From: Negativibacillus sp.
GTDB taxonomy: Bacteria > Bacillota > Clostridia > Oscillospirales > Ruminococcaceae
DNA: 48,420 bases
Direction: 5' to 3'
NCBI GenBank assembly: GCA_020024325.1
Contig: JAHHTY010000007.1
Location: 1-48,420 of the forward strand
Notes under the pieces: generated by a model
The model's input: only the letters and a program-made list of their open reading frames with translations
The model's database searches: none
What the model was told of the DNA's origin: nothing
Shown: one piece after another, positions 32,108 to 40,708 of the stretch
Layout: every line of letters begins with the position of its first letter
How positions within the stretch are numbered: the first letter of the stretch is position 1
Position numbers and translations under genes: made by a program

Positions 32108-32144
32108 AAGGGAGGTTTCACGGCGGAAACCTCCCTTTTATAGT
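32108..32144. terminator. Hairpin between fhs and tsaE
   Basis: A perfect 12-bp stem AAGGGAGGTTTC/GAAACCTCCCTT with a 6-nt loop. The T-tail is on the plus-strand side; on the minus strand (fhs direction) the stem is followed by GCTATG, so termination of fhs may be incomplete. Confidence 0.6.
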
Positions 32145-32151
32145 TTATTGT

Positions 32152-33819
32152 TTAGAATAAGCCTTGGATATGACCATCGGAATCAATATCGATTCGGTAA
32201 GCAGCAGGTTCTTTTCCAAGACCCGGCATAGTCATAATTGTTCCGGACAATGCAACGATAAATCCTGCACCGGCAGACAACTTAACATCACGAATGTTGA
32301 TCTTGAAGCCGGTTGGACGACCTAATTTGGTAGCATCATCGGACAGAGAATACTGTGTTTTTGCCATACAAATTGGAAGTTTATCTTTGCCGAGTTTTTC
32401 AATTTCGGTGATTGCTTTGTTTGCTTCGGAAGAATAGGTAACGCCGTCAGCACCGTAAATTACTTTGGCAATCGTTTCGATTTTTTCTTTGATTGGCAGA
32501 TTAACATCATAAATCGGTGCAAAGTTTGCAGGTTTTTCACAAGCCTTTACAACCTTTTGAGCAAGTTCGATTCCGCCTTCACCGCCCTTAGCGAATACAT
32601 CCGAGAGAGCAAACTCAACGTCGTTTTCACGGCAGTAGTTTTCCAGAACCTGAATTTCTTCGTCCGAGTCAGTGAGGAAGTGGTTGATAGCAACAACGAC
32701 AGGAACACCGAATTTTTTCATGTTTTCAACGTGTGCAGCAAGGTTGCACAATCCGGCTTTAACAGCTTCTACATTTGGTTTTGAAGTGTCGGCTTTCGGT
32801 ACACCGCCGTTATATTTCAGTGCACGCAGAGTAGCAACAACAACAATTGCAGAAGGAGCAAGTCCTGCATAGCGGCACTTGATGTCAAGGAATTTTTCAG
32901 CACCGAGGTCAGAGCCAAATCCTGCTTCGGTGATGGTGTAATCAGCCAGTTTCAGAGCCAGTTTTGTTGCACGAACCGAGTTACATCCATGAGCAATATT
33001 TGCAAAAGGTCCGCCGTGCATCAGTGCCGGGGTGTTTTCCAAGGTCTGTACAAGGTTTGGTTTGATAGCATCTTTTAACAGAACAGCCATTGAACCGTTT
33101 ACCTGAAGATCCTTAGCATAAACAGGGCGGTTGTCATAGGTATAAGCGACCAGAATGTTGCCCAGACGCTCTTTTAAATCATCCATATCGGCAGCAAGGC
33201 AGAGAATTGCCATAACTTCACTTGCAACAGTAATCTGGAATCCGTCCTCACGAGGAACGCCGTTTGCTTTTCCGCCCAGTCCGACATTGACAAAGCGAAG
33301 TGCACGGTCATTCATATCCATGCAGCGTTTAAAGAGGACGCGTCTAGGGTCAATATTTAAGGTGTTGCCCTGCTGAAGATGGTTGTCAAGAATGGCACAG
33401 AGCAGGTTGTTTGCAGCGGTAATAGCGTGCATATCTCCGGTAAAATGCAGGTTGATATCTTCCATAGGAACAACCTGAGCATATCCGCCGCCGGCAGCAC
33501 CACCTTTGATGCCGAATACCGGACCGAGAGAAGGCTCACGCAGAGCGATGATTGCATTTTTACCGATTTTGCTCATTGCCTGACCTAAACCTACGGTGGT
33601 GGTAGTTTTTCCTTCACCGGCAGGGGTAGGGTTAATTGCAGTGACAAGGACGAGCTTTCCGTCTGGACGGTCAGCAAGACGTTTTGCAAGGCTGTCAGAA
33701 AGCTTTGCTTTGTAGTGACCGTAAGGCTCGATCTCCTCAGCATTGATACCAAGTTGAGAAGCAATCTCGGTGATTGGCTTCATTTTGCACTGCTGTGCGA
33801 TTTCGATGTCTGTAAACAT
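32152..33819 (-). CDS. fhs: Formate--tetrahydrofolate ligase
   Basis: A 555-residue enzyme that makes 10-formyl-tetrahydrofolate from formate, THF and ATP, the entry to one-carbon metabolism and the methyl branch of the Wood-Ljungdahl pathway. The P-loop 'PTPAGEGKTTTTVGLGQA' is at about residues 64-81, and 'LREPSLGPVFGIKGGAAGGG' and 'HFTGDMHAITAANNLL' follow as in all bacterial Fhs. Length is canonical. AAGGAGG precedes the ATG. It heads the minus-strand run before tsaE. Presence alone does not prove acetogenesis: many clostridia use Fhs for purine synthesis or glycine metabolism. Confidence 0.97.
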   Translation of the reverse strand: MFTDIEIAQQCKMKPITEIASQLGINAEEIEPYGHYKAKLSDSLAKRLADRPDGKLVLVTAINPTPAGEGKTTTTVGLGQAMSKIGKNAIIALREPSLGPVFGIKGGAAGGGYAQVVPMEDINLHFTGDMHAITAANNLLCAILDNHLQQGNTLNIDPRRVLFKRCMDMNDRALRFVNVGLGGKANGVPREDGFQITVASEVMAILCLAADMDDLKERLGNILVAYTYDNRPVYAKDLQVNGSMAVLLKDAIKPNLVQTLENTPALMHGGPFANIAHGCNSVRATKLALKLADYTITEAGFGSDLGAEKFLDIKCRYAGLAPSAIVVVATLRALKYNGGVPKADTSKPNVEAVKAGLCNLAAHVENMKKFGVPVVVAINHFLTDSDEEIQVLENYCRENDVEFALSDVFAKGGEGGIELAQKVVKACEKPANFAPIYDVNLPIKEKIETIAKVIYGADGVTYSSEANKAITEIEKLGKDKLPICMAKTQYSLSDDATKLGRPTGFKINIRDVKLSAGAGFIVALSGTIMTMPGLGKEPAAYRIDIDSDGHIQGLF

Positions 33820-33834
33820 GATAGTTCCTCCTTA

Positions 33835-34160
33835 AAAATAAAAGTAAAAATGAAATTTGTAGCAAGGTTTTTCGTCATATCAAATAGATAGGATACAAAA
33901 TACTTGTCTAACAAAATCTGTCAGGGGTAACGGGAAACGTATGCTAAATAAAACAGATAGTCAATAACCGATTGTACAGCAATCAACATAACAATTACTG
34001 CACAAGTCCACAATATTTCGGAATGACAGGTGCTGCTGCAAGCATATGTCAGCGCATCGAATCAAACTGTTACATACAATTGGTAATCAGAGTATACCAT
34101 AATTTTTTCAAAGGGAAAAGGGGGAAGATAAAATCTGTATGATTATTTATAGATTTTAGG
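33835..34160. other. Divergent fhs/SEDS intergenic region
   Basis: About 325 bp without a supported gene. On the minus strand TTGACT-17-TACGTT near 33951-33923 is a weak candidate promoter for fhs. An inverted repeat GATTG/CAATC (33970-33984) lies just upstream of it. No THF riboswitch or other known element was recognised. Confidence 0.35.
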
Positions 34161-34189
34161 TTGAATCACAGAGAAATTCATAATATAAT
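34161..34189 (+). promoter_or_regulatory. Promoter of the SEDS-family gene
   Basis: TTGAAT (34161-34166), a 17-bp spacer and TATAAT (34184-34189). Confidence 0.75.
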
Positions 34190-34250
34190 AAGAAAGTCTT
34201 AAAGTAGGAGTCCGAATTTCTGTGAGATTTATGTGAAGAAAGGTTGCAAA

Positions 34251-35390
34251 ATGCTAAAAAAATTTTTCTCTGCTATCGTTAGATATATTAAAGAAACAGA
34301 CAAGCTATTGTTGCTGTGCTGTATCTCGCTTTCCGGATTCAGTACATTGTTGATATACAGTTTATATAAAAACGGAGAGATTGGAAGGTTAAACACACTG
34401 CTGGTACAGCCGGCAATGGCTGTGTGTGGCGTAGTTGCTGCGGTGATTCTTTCTAAGATTGATTATCACATTATGGCAAAAATGTGGAAGTGGCATACGA
34501 TTTTTTGTTATGGTTTGATGCTGCTGGTATTCCCGTTTGGTGTGCAGCGTGTGGAGTGGGTTGATGACCGAAACTGGCTCCCGATTCCGTTTTTGGGAAT
34601 AAACTTTCAGCCGTCCGAATTGTTGAAAATTTCGTTTATCATCACTTTCGCTTACCATCTGTATAAGGTGAAAGACCATCTGAATGATTTTAAACAGTTG
34701 GTTCTATTGTGTCTGCACGGAGCAATGCCTTGTGCCATTATCCATTTGCAGGGTGATGACGGTACAGTGTTGGTTATGGCAGTTATTTTTGCAAGTATGC
34801 TGTTTGTGGCAGGACTTTCGTGGAAATATATCCTTCCGGTGTTGGGGGTTATTCCCCCGGCAGCGATAATTGCATGGAAATTTTTATTGGACGATGATAA
34901 AAAAGGTCGTATTTTAGCGGTATTTACCCCTGAACTTGCCGACCCCAGCGTAACATGGCAGCAGCAAAGAGGCTTAATTGCGATTGGCAACGGTGGTGTG
35001 TGGGGAAAAGGAATATTTATGGAAACAGGACAATTCCGTTATGTTCCGGAAGTATACAACGATTTTATTTTTACCTATATCGGCGAAACGGTCGGCTTTA
35101 TCGGCTGCATTGCAGTATTGGCAGCACTGTGCTTTTTATGCATTAAAATTTTGCACAATGCACAAAGGGCACAGGATACATTAGGAAAGTACATCTGTGT
35201 GGGCGTATTTTCAATGATGGCAATTCAAATTATCATCAATATCGGAATGTGTCTTTCAATTCTTCCCGTTATCGGTGTCACGCTGCCGTTTTTGTCGGCA
35301 GGAGGAACTTCGACAGGAACACTGTATCTGGGAATCGGGATTGTTCTCAGTGTTTATATGCACAGCGGAAAGAACAGACTGTTTGGATAA
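34251..35390 (+). CDS. FtsW/RodA/SpoVE (SEDS) family peptidoglycan glycosyltransferase
   Basis: A 379-residue membrane protein with about ten helices, of the SEDS family that polymerises lipid II into glycan strands. Diagnostic blocks are 'FQPSELLKI', 'RGLIAIGNGGVWGKG', 'YVPEVYNDFIFTYIGETVGFIG' (with the conserved Asp in the catalytic loop) and 'LPVIGVTLPFLSAGGTST' near the C-terminus. 'NWLPIPFLGINFQPSE' suggests the RodA branch. AAAGG lies 7 nt before the ATG at 34251; the in-frame GTG at 34233 lacks a good site. It stands alone, with no cognate class B PBP nearby, so the partner and process (elongation, division or sporulation) are undetermined. Confidence 0.92.
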   Translation: MLKKFFSAIVRYIKETDKLLLLCCISLSGFSTLLIYSLYKNGEIGRLNTLLVQPAMAVCGVVAAVILSKIDYHIMAKMWKWHTIFCYGLMLLVFPFGVQRVEWVDDRNWLPIPFLGINFQPSELLKISFIITFAYHLYKVKDHLNDFKQLVLLCLHGAMPCAIIHLQGDDGTVLVMAVIFASMLFVAGLSWKYILPVLGVIPPAAIIAWKFLLDDDKKGRILAVFTPELADPSVTWQQQRGLIAIGNGGVWGKGIFMETGQFRYVPEVYNDFIFTYIGETVGFIGCIAVLAALCFLCIKILHNAQRAQDTLGKYICVGVFSMMAIQIIINIGMCLSILPVIGVTLPFLSAGGTSTGTLYLGIGIVLSVYMHSGKNRLFG

Positions 35391-35401
35391 TTTGTCCTTC
35401 G

Positions 35402-35432
35402 GCCCCGGCAGTTGCTGGGGCTGATTTTTTAT
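35402..35432 (+). terminator. Terminator of the SEDS gene
   Basis: GCCCCGGCA/TGCTGGGGC stem with one G-U pair and a tight loop, then TGATTTTTTATA. Confidence 0.8.
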
Positions 35433-35542
35433 AATCTTTTCGAAAATTTTACAATGATAGCAAAAAAACTTTTAAAATTTCTGTTAATCTGGGAAAGATA
35501 ATGTTACTTGTTTGATGCACAATAAAGAAAGGGCGAGTACAG

Positions 35543-36748
35543 ATGGAGCAGAGCAAAGTGTATGCCGGAGCAGTGATTGCTGCTGGAGGAATGGCACAAA
35601 GAATGTGCGGAATTAACAAACAAACTTTGGAGATTGATGGTATTCCGGTTTTAGTAAGGTCGATTTTAGCACTGTCAGCTGTGGAAGAAATCAAGGAAAT
35701 TGTAGTAGTTGCACGCTGCCAGATGTTCCACGAAATCGAAGGCTGGAAACAAAAATATTCTCTGCCTCCCTTTTCTTTGGTATCGGGAGGAAGCACAAGA
35801 CAGCAGTCGGTGTGGAACGGTATTTGCAGTTTATCAGATAAAGTGGAATATTTTGTCATCCACGACGGAGCAAGACCGTTTGCCGCAAAAGAGATGATTC
35901 AAAGATGTTTACAAAGTGCAGTGGAGCACGGTGCTGCAACCGCAGCAGTAAAAACAAAAGATACAATTAAACAAGCGGCGAAGGACGGTTCGATAGACTG
36001 CACCCCGGATCGCAGTCTATTGTATCTGACACAGACGCCGCAAATTTTTAAAGCAGATCTGTATTTGAAAGCGGCAAAACAAGCACAGCTGCAGGGAAAA
36101 GAGTATACCGATGACTGTCAGCTGGTGGAATCGCTGGGGCACGCAGTTTGGCTGTCAGAAGGAGATTACTGTAATATTAAAATTACAACGCCGGAAGATG
36201 TAGCGGTAGCAGAGGCACTGGCGGCGCAGAAAGATAAAGGAAATAAAGAACGGAAGGATGGCGGAAAAAAGATGGAAATTCGGGCAGGGCATGGCTATGA
36301 TGTACACAAACTGGTCGAGGGAAGAAAGTTGATTTTAGGCGGCGAGGAAATTGTTTGGGAAAAAGGACTGCTGGGTCATTCTGATGCAGATGTGTTAGTA
36401 CACGCAGTAATGGACTCTTTACTGGGTGCAGCAGGTCTTGGGGATATTGGCAAGCATTTTCCGGACACTGATCCTAAATATTCCGGAGCGGACAGTATGA
36501 GGCTGCTGCAATGTGTGGTGGAACTTTTAGAAAAAGAAGGGTACAGCATTTCAAACATTGACTGTACAGTTATTGCACAGCAGCCAAAACTGAAGGATTA
36601 TATTCCGAAAATGAGAAAAAATATTGCAGAGGTATGTAAAATCAGCGAGCAGCAGGTTAACGTAAAGGCAACCACCGAGGAAAAATTGGGCTTTACTGGA
36701 AGTGGTGAAGGGATGAGCGCACACAGTGTATGTATTTTAATCAGATAA
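35543..36748 (+). CDS. ispDF: Bifunctional IspD/IspF isoprenoid enzyme
   Basis: A 401-residue fusion for the MEP pathway. Residues 1-232 are IspD (MEP cytidylyltransferase): 'VIAAGG', 'VSGGSTRQQSVWNGI', 'FVIHDGARPF', 'LTQTPQIF' and 'NIKITTPEDV'. Residues 244-401 are IspF (MEcPP synthase): 'GHGYDVHKL' and 'LLGHSDADVLVHAVMDSLLG' supply the metal ligands, and 'GDIGKHFPDTDP' follows. A charged linker of about 11 residues joins them. IspE, the intervening enzyme, is absent. IspD's usual AAGxGxRM loop reads AAGGMAQRM, one residue longer. An internal ATG at 36272 would start IspF alone, with a weak GGCGGA site. AAAGAAAGGG precedes the main ATG. Confidence 0.96.
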   Translation: MEQSKVYAGAVIAAGGMAQRMCGINKQTLEIDGIPVLVRSILALSAVEEIKEIVVVARCQMFHEIEGWKQKYSLPPFSLVSGGSTRQQSVWNGICSLSDKVEYFVIHDGARPFAAKEMIQRCLQSAVEHGAATAAVKTKDTIKQAAKDGSIDCTPDRSLLYLTQTPQIFKADLYLKAAKQAQLQGKEYTDDCQLVESLGHAVWLSEGDYCNIKITTPEDVAVAEALAAQKDKGNKERKDGGKKMEIRAGHGYDVHKLVEGRKLILGGEEIVWEKGLLGHSDADVLVHAVMDSLLGAAGLGDIGKHFPDTDPKYSGADSMRLLQCVVELLEKEGYSISNIDCTVIAQQPKLKDYIPKMRKNIAEVCKISEQQVNVKATTEEKLGFTGSGEGMSAHSVCILIR

Positions 36749-36848
36749 TTTTTAAAAGTTTTTTCGTTTACCATAAAACAAACAGTCGAATCGCAAAAGT
36801 TGTAAGTTGGGCATAGGATATGGAGAGATTCACGAAGGAGGAATCACC

Positions 36849-37088
36849 ATGAATCCAATGACACAACACACTGACATTGCGGTAAGCTCGCTGACCTATG
36901 CCCTGAAAGGTCAACAGATTCTACAACGATATGGATATATAGCTTGGGCCGGAAGAGATCACAAAAGAACAAGCGGATGCGGATACCAACTGAGTGTAAA
37001 GGGGGACGCAGACAAAGCAAGAGAAATTTTGTTAAGCCACGGAATTAAACTCAAAGAAAATAGGGATACAGGGGGTGGGACGCAATGA
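36849..37088 (+). CDS. DUF3343 putative Se/S carrier-like protein
   Basis: A 79-residue protein matching DUF3343, a small family annotated as a putative selenium/sulfur carrier. The conserved cysteine sits at residue 44 in TSGCGYQLS, the family's CGY signature; the rest is a compact ferredoxin-like alpha/beta fold. GAAGGAGG lies just before the ATG at 36849, chosen over the in-frame start at 36807. Its stop overlaps the start of the next gene (ATGA), implying translational coupling with a class-V aminotransferase of the desulfurase type. The pairing suggests that the enzyme hands S or Se to Cys44. The carrier role is an inference from family naming and context. Confidence 0.85.
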   Translation: MNPMTQHTDIAVSSLTYALKGQQILQRYGYIAWAGRDHKRTSGCGYQLSVKGDADKAREILLSHGIKLKENRDTGGGTQ

Positions 37089-38233
37089 TTTACCTGGATA
37101 ATGCGGCAACCACCTTCCCAAAACCACCCTGTGTGTTAAAGGCAGTCACCGAAGCGATGGCACATTACGGAGCAAACCCCGGCAGAGCAGGGCATAAGCT
37201 GTCGCTTCAGACAGCAAGGAAGGTCTACCATACCCGTGAGAGTGCAGCGACATTGTTTGACTGTGAACCGGAACAGATAGTATTTACCAAAAACTGTACT
37301 GAGGCAATCAACATTGCAATCAAAGGGATCGTTCATTATGGGGATCATGTTATTATTTCAGATTTGGAACACAATGCGGTTTATCGTGTGGTGGAGTCGC
37401 TCAAGCGAAAAGAAATTATCGAATATGATATTGCCCCCACCTGTGACAGTGAAGAGCAGACAGTTTGGCATTTTGAGCATCTGATTCGACCGAATACAAA
37501 GCTGATTGCCTGTGCACATGGTTCAAATGTATTTGGTTTTCGGCTTCCTGTCGAAAAGATAGGAAATATGGCACATCGACGAGGTGTTCTCATGCTTGTG
37601 GATGCAGCACAAACAGCAGGTATATTGGATTTGAGCATGAAACACCACTGTATTGACTATCTGTGTATGCCGGGGCATAAGGGACTGTATGGACCGGCAG
37701 GTACGGGAATTTTGATTGTTGACAGTGAGCTCTTGCCTGAACCGTTGTGTGAAGGAGGCACAGGAAGTTTGTCGATGGAACCGATGATGCCGGACTTTCT
37801 GCCTGACCGCTTGGAGAGCGGAACGGTGAACACGGCAGGAATCATCGGACTGGGTGCAGGAATAGACTTTGTGCTGAAAAATACACCGCAGCGCCTTTAT
37901 GCTCACGAAATGCAGCTGTGTCGTGAACTCTATCTTCGTCTTAAAAGGCTTGAGGGGGTTCAAATTTATTCCGATGAACCAAAGATTGGAAGAAATCTTC
38001 CGGTCATCTCGTTTAATATAACAGGACTTTCTTCCGAAAGGACAGCAGAGCTGCTTGATCATTATAACATTGCAGTGCGAGCCGGTTTTCATTGTGCGGC
38101 TTTAGCACACCGAAAAATGAGGACGAATAAAGAAGGAACTGTGCGAATCAGTCTGGGTGCTTTTAATACAAAGAAAGACATTTTGATGTGTGAGCAGGCT
38201 GTAAGGAAAATTTTGGAAGGATGCAGAAGGTAA
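37085..38233 (+). CDS. Cysteine desulfurase-family protein (class V aminotransferase)
   Basis: A 382-residue PLP enzyme related to SufS/CsdB that removes sulfur (or selenium) from cysteine (or selenocysteine). It opens with 'MIYLDNAATTFPKP'. The PLP lysine is K199 in 'MPGHKGLYGPAGTG', and the catalytic cysteine is C337 in 'AGFHCAALAHRKM', like the SufS-type HCA site. This matches the branch of cysteine-desulfurase-family proteins often coupled to DUF3343 in clostridia rather than housekeeping IscS, because no iscU, sufU or tRNA-thiolation gene is adjacent. Its ATG overlaps the DUF3343 stop by 4 nt. Substrate (Cys versus Sec) cannot be told from sequence. Confidence 0.9.
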   Translation: MIYLDNAATTFPKPPCVLKAVTEAMAHYGANPGRAGHKLSLQTARKVYHTRESAATLFDCEPEQIVFTKNCTEAINIAIKGIVHYGDHVIISDLEHNAVYRVVESLKRKEIIEYDIAPTCDSEEQTVWHFEHLIRPNTKLIACAHGSNVFGFRLPVEKIGNMAHRRGVLMLVDAAQTAGILDLSMKHHCIDYLCMPGHKGLYGPAGTGILIVDSELLPEPLCEGGTGSLSMEPMMPDFLPDRLESGTVNTAGIIGLGAGIDFVLKNTPQRLYAHEMQLCRELYLRLKRLEGVQIYSDEPKIGRNLPVISFNITGLSSERTAELLDHYNIAVRAGFHCAALAHRKMRTNKEGTVRISLGAFNTKKDILMCEQAVRKILEGCRR

Positions 38234-38251
38234 AAAAGTTTTAAGTGAGAG

Positions 38252-38279
38252 TTGATTATGTCTGTAAATATGTTACAAT
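38252..38279 (+). promoter_or_regulatory. Promoter of cdaA-cdaR
   Basis: TTGATT (38252-38257), a 16-bp spacer and extended -10 TGTTACAAT (38271-38279). An AACGCCG/CGGCGTT hairpin lies in the leader near 38305-38322. Confidence 0.65.
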
Positions 38280-38383
38280 AAAAGAAGAAAAACAATTATG
38301 CAGATAACGCCGCTTTTCGGCGTTCAAAATAAATCGGACAGGCTTTATAAAGGGAAACAGTCTGGCGGAAAAGGATGATGGTG

Positions 38384-39253
38384 ATGGTAAGTGAATGGAA
38401 TCAAATCATCGGTACGATTAAAGCAATTGGCGTATGGGATATTGTAGATATCGCAATTGTTGCGGTGCTGATTTATCAGGTAATCAAATTGATTCGAGAA
38501 ACAAGAGCAATGCAGCTGACCAAAGGTCTGGTGTCACTTTTGCTCTTATATTTTGTGGCATATAATTTAAATATGAAAACGGTAAAGTTCATCATGCAGA
38601 ATGTGGTGGCGACCGGTGTGTTGGCATTGGTTATTGTGTTTCAGCCGGAGCTGCGGCGGATGCTTGAATATGTGGCACAGACAAAGCTGAATAAGTTCAG
38701 TATTTTTCAATCTTCACAGGAAAAAGACAGCCAGCTGACAAGTGCTTGGAATGATTCGATTTCAGTGATTGTTCATGCTTGCGAACATCTGTCCAAAACA
38801 AAGACAGGAGCTTTGATTGTGCTGGAGCGGGAAACAAAGCTTGGTGAAATCATTAAAACAGGAACGATTGTAGATGCAAAACCGAGTGATGAGCTGATTG
38901 GAAACTTGTTTTTTGTCAATTCCCCATTGCATGACGGTGCAATGATTATTCGTGATGGCAGAATTTATGCTTCGGGATGTTTTCTGCCGCTAAGCCAAAA
39001 CTACACAATCAGCAAAGAAATGGGAACACGACATCGTGCGGCACTGGGTATGAGTGAAAACTCGGATGCTGTGATTGTGGTTGTTTCCGAGGAAACAGGA
39101 ACCATTTCGATTGCACAGGGTGGCGTGATTGAAAGAAACTTTTCAATTCCTCAGCTGGAAAAGCGTCTGCGGCATGAAATCCTCCGTAAAAAAGAGGGCG
39201 AACAGACCAAGGAAAGCAGCGTGAAAGCGTTGCTGAGAAAGGTAAAGAGATAA
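38384..39253 (+). CDS. cdaA: Diadenylate cyclase CdaA
   Basis: A 289-residue membrane enzyme that joins two ATP to c-di-AMP, a second messenger for potassium and cell-wall homeostasis. Three N-terminal helices (about residues 15-90) precede the DAC domain. Both catalytic motifs are intact: DGA in 'SPLHDGAMIIRDG' and RHR in 'GTRHRAALGMSE'. The C-terminus is a basic, helical tail. Four in-frame starts cluster at 38375-38384; the ATG at 38384 is 9 nt after AAAAGG and is preferred. cdaR (ybbR) follows after 36 bp, as in other Firmicutes, but the usual third gene glmM is missing. Confidence 0.95.
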   Translation: MVSEWNQIIGTIKAIGVWDIVDIAIVAVLIYQVIKLIRETRAMQLTKGLVSLLLLYFVAYNLNMKTVKFIMQNVVATGVLALVIVFQPELRRMLEYVAQTKLNKFSIFQSSQEKDSQLTSAWNDSISVIVHACEHLSKTKTGALIVLERETKLGEIIKTGTIVDAKPSDELIGNLFFVNSPLHDGAMIIRDGRIYASGCFLPLSQNYTISKEMGTRHRAALGMSENSDAVIVVVSEETGTISIAQGGVIERNFSIPQLEKRLRHEILRKKEGEQTKESSVKALLRKVKR

Positions 39254-39289
39254 AGTGTCCGAACAAGCTGGGGAAAGGGAGATTAACAG

Positions 39290-40588
39290 ATGAAAAAGGA
39301 ATCCATTTTTGACAACCGGACTTTCCTGATGGTGCTGTCGGCAGTAATGGCATTTTTGGCATGGCTTTTTGTGGCATTGGACAGCAACGACACCAAAGGA
39401 AAAACCATTTCAGGTGTTCCGATTGATATGGAAGAAGTCGATGAATCCATCGGCAAGTTGGGTTTAAGTACAATTTCTACCGAACAACCAAAAGTAACAG
39501 TTCGGGTAGAAGGTGTCATTTATGATATTGGTAACTTAAATTCTACTGATATTTTAGTCTATCCGGATATTTCCAAAGTAACAACAGCCGGAATGCACAC
39601 AGTCGAATTGAAAGGTGAGATTCGGGACAGAGGAAAAAGTGTCACGATTGAGGAAATTTCTCCGCCGAGTGTGCAGTTAAAGTTTGACAGTTTACAAACA
39701 AAGACAATGGAAATCAAACCAAAACTTTCCGGTTACAGTGCTCCGGCAGACAACTATCTGATTCGAGATGTTGTTGTCAGTCCATCATCGGTTGAGTTGA
39801 CAGGTCCGGCAGAGGATATTTCCAGAGTTAACCAGTGTGTTATTATAAATGATATTGATAAAGAGTTAACCAGCAGTTACAGTGAAGTGCTCCCGCTGAC
39901 CTTTTTGGATATTGATGGCAACGAATTGGATTTGAAGTATGTTGTCAGTGATGTTACCGAGGCAAGGGCAACAATTCCGATTTTAAAGAAGAAGGTTATT
40001 CCGGTAAAACTGGGCTTTATGAATGTTCCGGATGGGTTCCCGGTGGAACAGCTTAAATTTAATATTTCCAATGAAGAAATTGAGGTAGCAGGTCCGCAAG
40101 AATCAATTGACCAATATAAAGAAATTTTGCTGGGTCAGGTTGATATAAAGAGCCTGGATATTGGAAAGACAGAATCCTTTACCGTAAAACTCCCGACCGG
40201 GTTTGTTAACACACAGAACATCCAAAATGTTTTGGTGCAGTTTAAGGGTCAGGAAATGGTAAAGAAAGGCTTTAATGTAAGCAATATTCAGGTTAAAAAT
40301 ATTCCGATTAACTATACGGCAACTGCAACCACCCCGGAAATTACCAATGTTCAGGTTATTGCTCCAAAGGATGTAATGGAAAATTTGAGTGCAGGCGACA
40401 TTGTGGCTACGGTAGATTTAAGCGAAAGCTCAACGATTGTATCCGGGCAGGTAGAACTTCCGGTTAAAATTTCTATTCCGAAAAAGGGAATGGTTTGGGC
40501 AGTCGGAGATTACAAAGCGATTGTAGCTATTGAAGAAACGGTTATCGGGCAATCAATAGACACCGAACAGACAGAAAAGACAGAATAA
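39290..40588 (+). CDS. cdaR: YbbR-domain regulator CdaR
   Basis: A 432-residue protein with a short cytoplasmic N-terminus, one membrane helix (about residues 11-30) and an extracytoplasmic region of tandem YbbR domains (about four, spaced roughly 80-90 residues; each contains a proline-glycine-rich 'V...P..V.l.GP...i' unit). YbbR/CdaR binds the cyclase CdaA and modulates c-di-AMP synthesis. AAAGGGAG precedes the ATG. It is co-transcribed with cdaA. Length is within the broad range of the family. glmM is not downstream. Confidence 0.92.
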   Translation: MKKESIFDNRTFLMVLSAVMAFLAWLFVALDSNDTKGKTISGVPIDMEEVDESIGKLGLSTISTEQPKVTVRVEGVIYDIGNLNSTDILVYPDISKVTTAGMHTVELKGEIRDRGKSVTIEEISPPSVQLKFDSLQTKTMEIKPKLSGYSAPADNYLIRDVVVSPSSVELTGPAEDISRVNQCVIINDIDKELTSSYSEVLPLTFLDIDGNELDLKYVVSDVTEARATIPILKKKVIPVKLGFMNVPDGFPVEQLKFNISNEEIEVAGPQESIDQYKEILLGQVDIKSLDIGKTESFTVKLPTGFVNTQNIQNVLVQFKGQEMVKKGFNVSNIQVKNIPINYTATATTPEITNVQVIAPKDVMENLSAGDIVATVDLSESSTIVSGQVELPVKISIPKKGMVWAVGDYKAIVAIEETVIGQSIDTEQTEKTE

Positions 40589-40600
40589 TAAATTTTATCT

Positions 40601-40670
40601 GACTAAAAAACAGCAGGGGACTGTACACTGTCTAAAAAATTGGACGGAAGTACAGTCCTTTGTTGTTTCA
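40601..40670 (+). terminator. Terminator of cdaA-cdaR
   Basis: GGACTGTAC/GTACAGTCC stem (40618-40626 with 40650-40658) with a 23-nt loop, extended by imperfect AACA/TTGTT arms and followed by TTTGTTGTTTC. Weaker than other terminators in the window. Confidence 0.6.
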
Positions 40671-40708
40671 TTTCAGTGTTTTGATGAGAAAAAAGAAAGA
40701 GGTTTTCT

